This document shows, piece by piece, positions 28,206 to 37,664 of a stretch of DNA of 64,000 nucleotides (position 1 is its first letter; every line of letters begins with the position of its first letter). The notes beneath the pieces are model-generated. The model was not told the DNA's origin and did no database searches. It worked only from the letters and a program-made list of their open reading frames with translations. The DNA lies in assembly GCA_033557465.1 (NCBI GenBank), contig JAWIIG010000025.1, positions 8,117,001 to 8,181,000 of the forward strand, in the 5' to 3' direction. The position numbers were made by a program, and so were the translations under genes. Source of the stretch: Ichthyophis bannanicus. Lineage: Eukaryota > Chordata > Amphibia > Gymnophiona > Ichthyophiidae.

Positions 28206-30223
28206 GACACCCATAATTGGTGCCTTCCATGTTTGGGACCTGAACACCATCCACTTCAGTGTTCTTCCTGTAGTATTATTTCTTCAAGACGTTTTCAGCA
28301 TCGAGCCCCACTCGATGCGCAGTTCCCCTCTGGCCAGAGGGCACCAGCTGCTGCTGCTGCTTTCTCACAGGATCAGGTAACCAAACAAAAGTCTGTAAAG
28401 ACTAGCCAGTCCTCGGGTGGTAGATCTCATATGCATTATGCAGATGGCTCCGGCCTTGCCCCTGAGGACATTTTGGCTTTAAAACCCCTGCGGGAGTTTT
28501 CTACCTCCAAAGCATCAACGGAGTTTCAGGTTGTTCCCAGGGTTTTTATCTCGGTGAACATTCCTGAGCCATGCTCGGTGGTGGTATCCGCTTTGAGCGG
28601 TGCCGGTACCCCGGCATCGGCACTGGTGGTGGATGAAACATTCCACACCGATCGCAGTCGAGCGCTCTCGGTATCGGTGCCGCCAGAGCCACTACCGACC
28701 GATCTTCCAGCATCGGTATTGAACCCGGTGCCGATTTTGGTATCCACGTCGGTACCCTCCAGATATGCATCGATAGACTCGCTTCTCTCGATGCCGAGTC
28801 TAGAATCGATCTCTAGTCTGCACAACTGGGTACCGACTCGTCTCGGTACCGATTTTAAACGGTACCGAAGACATTCTACCAGTGATCAAGGTCTGCCACA
28901 TTCGGTTTCCTCAGTACCGATAGTGTTATCACAGACTGATCTTCATGAATCGGTATCAACGATGGTACCAGTCCCGGTACCGGTATCGACATCAGCATCT
29001 GTGTCGGTACTGTCCATGTTCTGTTCATCTGGATCGCTTCCATCCATACCGAGTCTGGAATTGATCCCTAACATGGACGATTTGCTACCGACAGATTGCT
29101 GTGCCGTTTTTCAGCGGTACCGACAGCTATCTTTTGTAGATTCACCGATGCTCCACCCCTCCAGATTTTCTGTTCTAGATAATCTGAATGAGCCAGTGGT
29201 TGTTGGAGCTAGTTCTTCAACAGATCTAGCTCTTTCTCCTCTTTCTCGAGGACTCCCCTCTGGGGAGATTTCTTTTCAAGTTTTCCTGCTTGATATGGCA
29301 AAGTTACTTGCCATTCCTATACCTGGTCTAGATCCTGCATCAGGGATTCCAGAACCTCTGCTGATCTCTGGCAGTCCAAAGGAAGTCATTATGTTTCCTT
29401 TGCATCAAACCTTGCAGGATCTACTATTTAGAATGTGGGAAAACTCCTTTAACGGTGTCCCCACCTTCTAGGGCAACTGATCTTTTATACAGGGTGCCCC
29501 CTACTCCAGGTTTTCAAAAGCCTCAGCTCCCTCATCATTCTCTTGTAGAATCAGCAATGAGGCGTATTAAGAGTACTAAGAAACACTCTTCTTATCCGCC
29601 AGATCGTGAGGCTAGAACTTTAGATGCCTTTGGACGTCAAACTTTCCAGGCATCCATGTTTTCAGCCAGAATTCTCTCATATATTTACTATATGGGATTA
29701 TCTCTTGAGGAGGTCACAAAAGATTTACTACTTTTGACCCCTTTTCTCCAAGAACCTAAAAGAGCAGATTTTTCTATACTACTCAATCATGCTCAAAATA
29801 GTTCTAGATTCCTTACTCGTGCTTCCCTTAACTCTTTTGAGTCTGTTAGCAGAACTTCTGCTATAGCCATAGGAGCACGACGTACAGCTTGGCTCCATGC
29901 TTCAGACTTGGACAAATTCGTACGAGATACACTGGGAAATACTCCTTGCACTGGAGAAAATCTCTTCAACAAAGAGACTTTACTCCAAGCTGCTCAGTTA
30001 ACTACTGAACTGACACTATTGCTTTCAGAGGCTTGTCTACGCCTTCCTCTGTCCCAGTTTCTAGAACATCTTCTGGCAGGCTTTGTGGCCTCAAGGGGAG
30101 AAGATTTCATCCATCTTCTACCCATCATACAGATGTTCCCAGACAGAGGAAATATCCAACCAGGCTGAGGAAACCACAACCTCAACAGCTTCAGCAAACC
30201 CAGCAGCTGCAGGGTTGCTGATA
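28206..30223 (+). pseudogene. DIRS D1 Gag, frameshifted, lacking N-terminus
   Basis: Begins at the DTHNWCLPCLGPEH zinc-module remnant (28206), so the first CxxC pair is gone. A Ser/Pro/Val-rich stretch full of GGTACC sites follows. It contains two copies of a module: LLSMPSLESISSLHNWVPT... with RYRR (about 28780) and LPSIPSLELIPNMDDLLPT... with RYRQ (about 29040). The conserved helical gag block follows (FLLDMAKLLAIP, LQDLLFRMWENS), a frameshift near 29455, then FQKPQLPHHSLVESAMRR, HSSYPPDREARTLDAFGR, YIYYMGLSLEEV, SSRFLTRASLNSFESVSRTS and CTGENLFNKE. It ends LQGC-UGA with no slippery UUU before the stop. Confidence 0.8.
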
Positions 30224-32712
30224 GATTCTTCACTGCTTCTTCCTGTTTGAGGTTCAGAACCTCTAGTTTGCTTCTTCCCTTTACAGTCATCTACAGTGGT
30301 TCCATCCTAGTTTTTACACATGTTTCTCTTAAGAGAACATTTTGACTTTTAGCTCATAGGGCTTCTTTAGATCACCATGTTGTACAGGTACTAAAGTTTC
30401 TCCTCTTCCTTTCAGGTACAGAGGAGTCAGTTGTCAATGAGGTTCCTATACCTTTACCTTTGACTCTTCTCCTGTATCAACAATTTCTCATATTACTTAA
30501 CAGAGCTTTACTCCACCGTAAGTCTCTTTTTTTCAACCCTGTCCCTTTTACCTAAGACATTTCGTCTGTAAGAGTGCTACCACTCAACTGGAGGCTTCTC
30601 AGTAAGCCCCTAAGTTCCCTCTCAGAGTTGTCTTCCCCCTGCTGTTTTTGCTGGCAGCTTCTCAGACGATAGTGGAGTCTTTCTACTCCTACTCAAGTCT
30701 GTATGTCTTTCAATCTTCTCATAAGATTTCGTCTGCTTGGGCTCAGAACTGCAGGGGCTCTTAGTGGTTACACCACTGGCTTGCTGACCAAGAAACCAGA
30801 GTTTGTTCTCCAGTGTTAATTTTATCTGGTCTTACTACTAAGTCCCAGACAGTCTACAGCCTTTCCTGGCCATTGTTGCAGACACTTCTCCTCACCTTCT
30901 ATTCTTGGCCTTCTCCAATCCTTGGGCTTGGCAGAATAGTTCAGGATATATACTGGCTCTTAAACAGCCAGTTTTTTCTTCTAAATGACCTGCAACATTT
31001 ATTTTATTTATTTATTTAGCTGTATTTATATCCCGCTTTTCACTGGGTCAAAGCGGGATATAAATGCTCTCTGCATCTCTGCATCTCTACAGAGCAGCTC
31101 TTCACTATGGGGCCTTGTTAGAGAGCATATAATTCTAGATGATTAGGAAAGGCTTTACCTAGTTATGTTGACTGGGTTCCCCTGCCCTTACCATTTTCCA
31201 TTAAAACCTTCTTAAATAATTAAGTGAAGACCTGGACAATCATCCAATTCCCTGGATTGGTTCACATATCTAGTGCACCCCTCCACCAGGGATGTGTTTT
31301 TTCTTTCATTACAGCCAGTCCATGTCTGCTATTTCCTTCCATCTTCAATTCTTCATAGCAGAATTCATATTCATCACCAGAATGCACCATACTCTGTTTG
31401 CCCTCATAAAGGGTGAATATGGTATTTCTTTCATGGCATCTTTTTCTCCAGCTGCCTGCTGGAGTTATGGAAGGATTCAGACTTATTGTCTCCATATCAA
31501 CAACATCCTCTGCAATTTTCATGTAGGTTTCCATTCCTGGTTATTTAAGGGCAAGAGTTCTTACAGGACTCTAAGCTTCCCCTTATCAGTGAGGGAACTC
31601 CCTTTGCGTTCCTACTCATAACCAGTAGCAATGCATTCTCCAAAGATTCCCTCAATCAGGTAATACCCTCTTGTTAGTGGAATCCTCTCTCGCCACATAC
31701 CCCATGACAGGACATGGGTGTGTGTGTGTATGTATACCGTATATCTATCTATCTATATCTATATCTATCTTTATATGTATATAGATATATGCAGGTCTGT
31801 GCTCATATATATATACATATATGTATATGTAGATTCACAGAGACAAATATATCTGTACTTGCCTATCTATATATCCATATCTTAATAGGATAGTACGTAC
31901 ATGTTTGTCTATATACTATTCTTTATCTGTCTGAATAAATGTATCGGTATATACTCATATATATCCATATATTTCCCTACGGGCCCGTCAGATAGTCTCT
32001 ATCCCTTTCTATGCTGTTCCAGCATACTAGGGATCCGCATGAACAACCACTACTCGTGGTAGTTAGGGGGCTTTTGCACCATGACCTTCACTTTTGGTAC
32101 ACCTAAAGCCCTCCATATCCTCTCTATTACCTATGTAATTTTAAATACAAAGGACCTTCTGAACCCTCAGAAAATGAGGCTACTATGCCTCATGATCCTG
32201 TCCTTTTTCATCTCGAATATAGCTCTTTCTCCTATGGGAACTATGTCCTTTTTAGGTCAACAGAGCTTCACTCTAATCCATCTACGGACTTTCGCATCTC
32301 CTGCAAAAGTCCTACCTATTTGAACCACACCAGTTCCACTGGGCTTTCTTCTCACCCTAAGGGTTCTGACCTCAACCTGTTTTTGCACAGTGTATCTACC
32401 TCTCCTTTCATTGAGGTACTCTCTGGAGATATTTTCCTGGTTTATATTACCAGTTTCATATGAACCCCCATAAAACCCTTGCATTCCACCAGTGGAGGTC
32501 CATATGGGTTATTGCACTTCAATGTTTTCACTAGATAGCACCTGTCCAGAGACTCCTTTCCAGGTGTTCTGTTTGGTCCAGCTGTTCCACAGCACATCTT
32601 TTTAGTTCAACTCCTACCCTCCATCCCTAGGATGCCTGAGGTTCTGTCGAACAGCATGGCGCTCAGATTCGCAACATGCTGGGACTCCCCCAGGCATCTC
32701 AGCTTGGGAGTC
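30224..32712 (+). other. Non-coding middle region of DIRS D1
   Basis: No gene is recognised; only short chance frames. The region is pyrimidine-rich and aligns in order with 40102-42411 of D2 (for example 'ctacagagcagctcttcactatggggcc' at 31090 and its D2 counterpart at 40890), but with much divergence. A TATC/TATA-rich tract is at 31722-31975. A small L2-type tail in reverse orientation ('...agctgtatttatatcccgctttt') lies at about 30997-31060 and is absent from D2. Confidence 0.7.
31722..31975. repeat. TATC/TATA-rich simple repeat in D1
   Basis: Interrupted (TATC)n, (TATA)n and 'gtatat' tracts. D2 has an equivalent, differently worded tract at about 41440-41640, so the position is conserved within the family. 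Confidence 0.8.
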
Positions 32713-32810
32713 CCCATATGTGAAGACTCATTCCTGCTTGTTCCTGGAGATAGCACAGTTACTTACCTGTAACAGGTGATCTCTGGGAACAGCAGGAATA
32801 AGTCTTCACA
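32713..32810 (+). repeat. DIRS D1 internal complementary region
   Basis: Same two-part reversed-ends structure as in B1 and D2, with 'tcctggagatagcacagttactta' at the joint. Retaining the ICR implies that the gag-only element can still be completed and circularised by the DIRS mechanism. Confidence 0.85.
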
Positions 32811-32885
32811 ACCCACCCACCTCCCCTAGGAGTTGTTTTTCTCTATCTCTATCTCTCTCTCTCTTTGTCTCAGCTTTCAAACTTA

Positions 32886-33068
32886 ACTGAGGAGAGGCAG
32901 TTGGGAAAGGCGGGAAGGCAGCACGCAGGCATGTTGGGATGCTCCCAAAAGCGTTTTGATTGGACGCTGGGGAGCGTTCCCGTGCAGACTCCGTCGGTAC
33001 CGACGTGCCCATATGTGAAGACTTGTTCCTGCTGTTCCCAGAGATCACCTGTTACAGGTAAGTAACTG
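32886..33068 (+). repeat. DIRS D1 right inverted terminal repeat
   Basis: Contains the B/D-type palindrome CGTCGGTACCGACG at 32992-33005 and ends in 'caggtaagtaactg' at 33068, immediately followed by A-family ICR sequence. Confidence 0.85.
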
Positions 33069-33363
33069 CTTTCTCCAGGGACAGTAGGAATCAGTCCTAG
33101 CAACACTCCCTCCTCCCTATGGAGTTGCTGTCCATTTTTGCCATCTTCTTGGTAGGGCTTTAGCTATGGCACCTGAACTGAGTAAGATGGCACCCTTGGG
33201 CGGGAAGGGGACCACGCATGCATGGTGGCATTCCCACAGGCTTTCTTTGAAAGCTGGGGAAATTATCCGCGCGGGCTCCGTCGGTGCCAATGTCATCCAT
33301 ATGCAAGGACTGATTCCTGCTGTCCCTGGAGAACACCTGTTACAGGTGAATAGCTACGCTTTT
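33069..33363 (+). mobile_element. Right-end fragment of an A-type DIRS
   Basis: Starts in the second half of an A-type ICR (ttctccagggacagtagg) and runs through the right ITR (AAGATGGC at about 33183, 'gctccgtcggtgcc') to the tip at 33363. D1 therefore lies exactly at the ICR joint of this element. Nothing else is encoded. Confidence 0.75.
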
Positions 33364-33460
33364 GGTCTTCGCTGAAGATGTAGGGATGTTGACCATGACT
33401 GAAATGGTATTTAAAGATGATGCCGCAAAAGAATTGAGAAAAATATCGATATACCAGGAA

Positions 33461-33957
33461 TAAGTCGATATCGATATATCTGTCAAAACCAGTACTAGTA
33501 ACAGAGCATACTCATACACAGCACCGACACTCTGGAACCAACTGCTGCCTGAGCTACGAGCCATCAATGACCTCATGGACTTTAGAAAAAATCTCAAGAC
33601 TCACCTATTCCAAAGTCAGTACAATATGATTTAAGTGCAAGTTTTCTAAGATATAACACCTAGTGACTCAGGGATACCTTTATGTAATTTGTACATATGT
33701 AACTATTGCCCCGCTCTACAAAAAGAAAACAAAACAAAACACAAAAGAATCCATTAATGTGTGTTGTGCTTACCCTACAAATCAAAAATGTATATTATGC
33801 AAATTTTTCTGATGTGCTTACCCTACAAATCAAGTGTATATACTTCAAATTTTCTGTCCTGATTTGACAGTTTCCGATATTGCAATCAAACCTACTGCTG
33901 ATCACTGGAAGCAGCGGTATACAAATCTATGCTAAATAAATAAAAATAAATAAATAA
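33461..33957 (+). mobile_element. L2-type 3' fragment inside CR1 copy 3
   Basis: Starts with the L2 C-terminal block (NRAYSYTAPTLWNQLLPEL, RAINDLMDFRKNLKTHLF), stop near 33634, then a 3' UTR ending 'agcagcggtatacaaatctatgctaaataaa'. This tail differs from L2 copies 1 and 2 (GCGGTATATAAGAG) but matches SINE 2 at 60950, so it represents a second L2 subfamily. Confidence 0.82.
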
Positions 33958-34448
33958 AATGTATTACAACTATTTGATAAACTGAAGAGTAGCAAATCAC
34001 CTGGAGTGGTATACATTCAAGGGCGTTGAAAGAACTGAAATATGAGATTACAGACCTATTAGTAATCTGTGAACTATCATTAAAATTATCTGTAATACCT
34101 GAAGACTGGAGGATGGCCAATGTTACGTCAATTTTTAAGAGGTTCCAGGGGTGATCCAGGAAACTACAGACGGTGACCCTGACATCAGCACTGGGAAAAA
34201 TGTTAGAAATTATTATAAAGAACAAAATTACTGAACATGTAGATAGTCATGGTTTAATGGGAGACAGCCAACATGGCTTTAACCAAGGAAGGTCTTACTA
34301 ATCTGTTATGTTTTTTTTGAAGGTGTGAATAAACAGACAAATAGTGTATCTGAATGTTCAGAAAGCCTTTGACAAGGTCCCTCATGAGAGACTCTCGGCA
34401 AAATTAAAGTCATGGGATAGGAGACAGTGTACTATTGTGGATCAGGAA

Positions 34449-34804
34449 CACTGTTCCCTCTAAGCTGTGCGCGTGTGCGCACACGCACACCTTGCTGAGC
34501 GAGCGCACATACTTTACAACAGAGCGCACAAAAATTACGGTTCTGATTCTGAAAGAAGACAGACATCTTAAAACTTAAAATTTGTGATTGTAATTACTAG
34601 AAATTTTCCGCTTCTTTTAGTAATCTATTTTCATTTAATTTGATTAAAATCATTGTGTTGTACACACTGTATTCTGACATGTAGTCAAATTTTAAAGTAT
34701 ATAACTCAGTGTTATGTGGCGCACAAAAATTTAACCTTCCTTCAAAAGCTGCACATCTGATATTTTATGCGCACACAGCCTACAGAAAATTAGAGGGAAC
34801 ATTG
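34449..34804. mobile_element. hAT-type MITE (356 bp)
   Basis: Perfect 8-bp target duplication ATCAGGAA (34441-34448 and 34805-34812) with CR1 coding sequence continuous across it. The terminal inverted repeats read CACTGTTCCCTCTAA and CAATGTTCCCTCTAA. An 8-bp duplication and CA...TG ends are hAT hallmarks. No transposase frame. The left subterminal region is rich in GCGCGTGTGCGCAC-like inverted sequence. Confidence 0.92.
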
Positions 34805-35940
34805 ATCAGGAACTGGTTAAAAGATAGAAAGCAGAGGGTAGGGCTAAATGACCAATTTTCCCAATGGAGAAAGGTGAATAGTAGAGTACCTCATGGATGA
34901 TCTTTGCTTGGTCCGCTGCTTTTTAACATATTTGTAAATGACTTGAAAATGGGCATAGCGAGTGAGGTAATCAAATTTGCAGATGAGACAAAATTATTCA
35001 GTTGTTAAAACCCATGAGGATTGTGAAAAATTGCAAGAGGACCTTGATAAATTGGAAGACTGGGTATCCAAATGGCAGATGAAATTTAATGTGGACAAGT
35101 GCAAAGTTATGCACATAAGAAAGAACAACCCAACATATGGTTATACGATGCAAGGTTCCACATTAGGAACCATCACCCAGGAAAAAAAAAGTAGGCATTA
35201 TCGTGGATAAGATGTTGAAACCCTCTGCCCAGTGTTCAGCGGCGGCCAAGAAAGAAAATAGAATGCTAGGAATCATAAGGAAAGGAATGGAGAATAAAAT
35301 AAAGGATATTATAATGCCTCTGTATCGTTCTATGGTGCGACCGCACCTTGTATATTGTGTGCAAGTCTGTTCGCCGTATCTTAAAATGGATATAGCAGCA
35401 TTGGAAAAGGTGCAGAGAAGAGCCACCAAAATGGTAAAGGGGATGGAAGAATACCCCTATGAGGAGAGGCTAAAAAGGCTAGGGCTCTTTAACCTGGAAA
35501 AGAGACTGCTGAGGTGGAGATACGATAGAAGTCTATAAATTAATGAATGGGGTTGAACTGGTAAACCTAGATTTACGCCGTCAAAATATAGAAATGCAAT
35601 GAAGTTACAGTGTAGCCTATTTAATACTAAGAGAATATTTTTTTCACTCAACGTGTAATCAAACTTTGGAATTCGTTACCAGACGATGTAGTAAAAGCTG
35701 TTAGTGTAGTCGGGTTTAAAAACTGTTTGGACAAGTTCCTGGAGGAAAGATCCATAAACCATTATTAGAGGGAACCCGGTAAATCCACTGCTTGCCCCAA
35801 TACAAGCCTTGTGGAACCTGTCTTTTGGGGATGCTGCTAGGTACTTGTGACCTAGATTGGCCACTATTGGAAACAGAATACTGAGCTTGATGGACCTTGG
35901 TCTGACCAAGTATGGCATATCTTAAGTTCTTATGTTTTGT

Positions 35941-36698
35941 TGACCCTGTCCTTTTCAAAATAGCCTTACTACAGATGCATACAAGCTGGGCTGGGGATCC
36001 ACACAGGTGTCACACTCAGCAGCTCTCTTGGGTGGGTCATGTCGTCCTATCAGATAAATTTAGTGGAAGTGCAAACAATATTGAATGCTCTAAATTCTTT
36101 CAGAGATTGGTTGGCTAACTAGATTGTTATGATTCAGACAAGTAGCAATTCACAGTGTCAACAAGCAGTGAGAAACAGGATCTGGGTTGGGGGATGGTCC
36201 ACATCTTGACAATCTCCCATATCTTAAGGGATAATGTTCAGGGCCACATACTTGCTGGTGAGGGCAATACCCTGGCAGACAGGCTGTTGTATCCTTCAGC
36301 ACCACTAATGGACCCTGTATCACAAAGTCTTCATTTTTCAGGAGTAGGGCACGCCCTCAATAGATCTATTTGATGTGCCTCAGAAAAGGCAGGTGCTACA
36401 GTTCTATTCCAGGGTGGGGACATATGGTACACTAGGCTAGGATGCCTCTTTTCCATTGAAGGGAGGTCCTGTAAGCATAGCCTTCTATTTCAAACTCCCA
36501 AAAATGACATGGACACTAATTCTAATTGCTCCTTATTGACTGTGGTAAACATGGCTTCATATTCTCATTTAGCTTTCCATCAGGGACCTGGTTTGCCTGG
36601 ACAGCTCACCAACTCTGATAAAACAAGATCGAGGCGCAATGTTGTATTCCCAACTTAAAGTCCCTTGCCCACAGAGCTTGGATGTTGAGGAGCTAAGA
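35941..36698 (+). mobile_element. Old DIRS E, RNase H to methyltransferase remnant
   Basis: Degenerate but recognisable: TTDAYKLGWGS (35965, RNase H first Asp), GNTLADRL (36260), STPSIDLFDVPQKRQV-like (36355) and LILIAPY (36515), then a LYSQLKVPCPQSL tail. It is interrupted at 36699 by DIRS A2 and resumes at 47708 with the recombinase N-terminus, so it is the oldest host layer here. Confidence 0.68.
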
Positions 36699-36859
36699 TT
36701 CTCCAGGACCAAGCAGGAAGTCAGTCCTCACTTATGGGTGACATCGATGTCGATGGAGCCCCCTTGCGGAGCAATTCCCCAGCTTTCTAAGAAAGTATTT
36801 GGGAATACTGCACGCATGCGCGGTCCACTTCCCGCCTAAAGGTGCCATCTTGCTCAGTC
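36699..36859 (+). repeat. DIRS A2 left inverted terminal repeat
   Basis: Mirrors 47522-47685. Its palindrome differs in sequence from other families (CATCGATGTCGATG, 36742-36755; the right copy CATCGACGTCGATG, 47626-47639, is perfect). GCATGCGC and GCCATCTT are kept. Confidence 0.88.
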
Positions 36860-37285
36860 TTTCTTTTTCCGTGGAGCCCACCGGACGTCTGTCCGTGTCA
36901 CCCGGAAAAATTGACGTTGTTTCTTGCGACTTCATCATATTTTTTCTCCGGTTCAACGCTGGTTCCCCTTCCCGCCGGGTTCGGTACACCGGTATCGAGC
37001 CAGTCTTCTATTTTGTTGGTTTTTGCCCTTCGTGGCTGGCGTTCGTGCCCTTTTTGTCTTTTCCCTGGAAGGCCTGTCCTTTGACCTCGCGGGGGCCCTT
37101 TTTTCCCCGATGGCTTCCAGTGGTTTCAAAAAGTGTGATCGGTGCAAGAAACTGATGTCTCTCAGACACACACGACTGCTGCCTTCGATGCCTCGGTCCG
37201 GATCATGATCCTAAGGTCTGTGTCCCGTGTGGCAAAATGTCCACTAAGGCACTAAAGCTGCCAGCATCAGAAAGAACGCATTTTA

Positions 37286-37445
37286 TCTCCAGGAACAAGC
37301 AGGAATGAGTCTTCACATATGGGTACGTCTGTACCGACGGAGTCTGCGCGGGAACGCTTCCCAGTGTCCAATCAAGAGCTTTTGGAAGCATCCCAGCACG
37401 CCTGCGTGCTGCCTTCCTGCCTTTCCCAACTGCCTCTCCTCAGTT
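37286..37445 (+). repeat. DIRS D2 left inverted terminal repeat
   Basis: Reverse complement of 42585-42742. The palindrome here is CGTCTGTACCGACG (one change from perfect; the right copy at 42688-42701 is perfect). 37446-37664 is the leader, T-rich, with no gene seen. Confidence 0.87.
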
Positions 37446-37664
37446 TTCGTTTTTCCGCGGAGCCGGCAGGACGTCGTCCTGTCACCGCAGAAAATTCTTG
37501 TTTTTATCTTTTAGTTTTCTTGTGGTCGCGGCTGTCTTCCCGATGCCACCGGTACCGCCGGTGTTCTTTTCTTTTCTTGAAAAAATTTTCCTTTTCCACG
37601 GGATATTTTTTCTTCATAGTGTCCCGCGGTCTCTTAGGCCTTTTAGGCCTCTTCTTTTTCCTTC

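Larger units (their letters stand above)
28205..33068 (+). mobile_element. Gag-only, non-autonomous DIRS D1 (5' end lost)
   Basis: Gag pseudogene (28206-30223), about 2.5 kb of non-coding sequence (30224-32712), ICR (32713-32810) and right ITR (32886-33068). No RT, RNase H or recombinase block is found between gag and the ICR. D2 at 37286 has the same organisation, so the absence is a family property and not a deletion in one copy. B1 abuts it inside the N-terminal TDTHD region of gag, removing its left end. Confidence 0.82.
33364..35765 (+). pseudogene. CR1 copy 3 ORF2 (RT) pseudogene
   Basis: RT fragments in order: VFKDDAAKELRKISIYQE (33400), LFDKLKSSKSP (33970), 'gacagccaacatggctttaaccaagg' (34263), KAFDKVPHE-like (34365), RNWLKDRKQRVGLNDQFSQWRKVNS (34805), KFADETKLF (34970, second catalytic Asp changed to Glu), WVSKWQMKFNVDKCKVMHIR, MLGIIRKGMENKIKDIIMPL, HLVYCVQVCSPYLKMDIAALEK and the tail to the stop. 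Many indels and stops; a dead copy. Confidence 0.82.
33364..35940 (+). mobile_element. CR1 LINE copy 3, 5' truncated, with two inserts
   Basis: Begins in ORF2 at the block equivalent to EDVGMLPMT and runs to the CR1 3' end ('ctgaccaagtatggcatatcttaagttcttatg', to about 35936). It is interrupted by an L2 3' fragment (33461-33957) and a hAT MITE (34449-34804), both with CR1 sequence resuming precisely afterwards. Confidence 0.88.

Noticed and set aside
28233..29471. Host gene encoding a Ser/Pro-rich protein
   Set aside because: It continues into the conserved DIRS gag block and is flanked by DIRS ITR and ICR sequences.
30300..32600. Hidden pol or recombinase in D1
   Set aside because: No RT, RNase H, MT or recombinase block is visible in any frame, and D2 agrees; only short chance frames exist.
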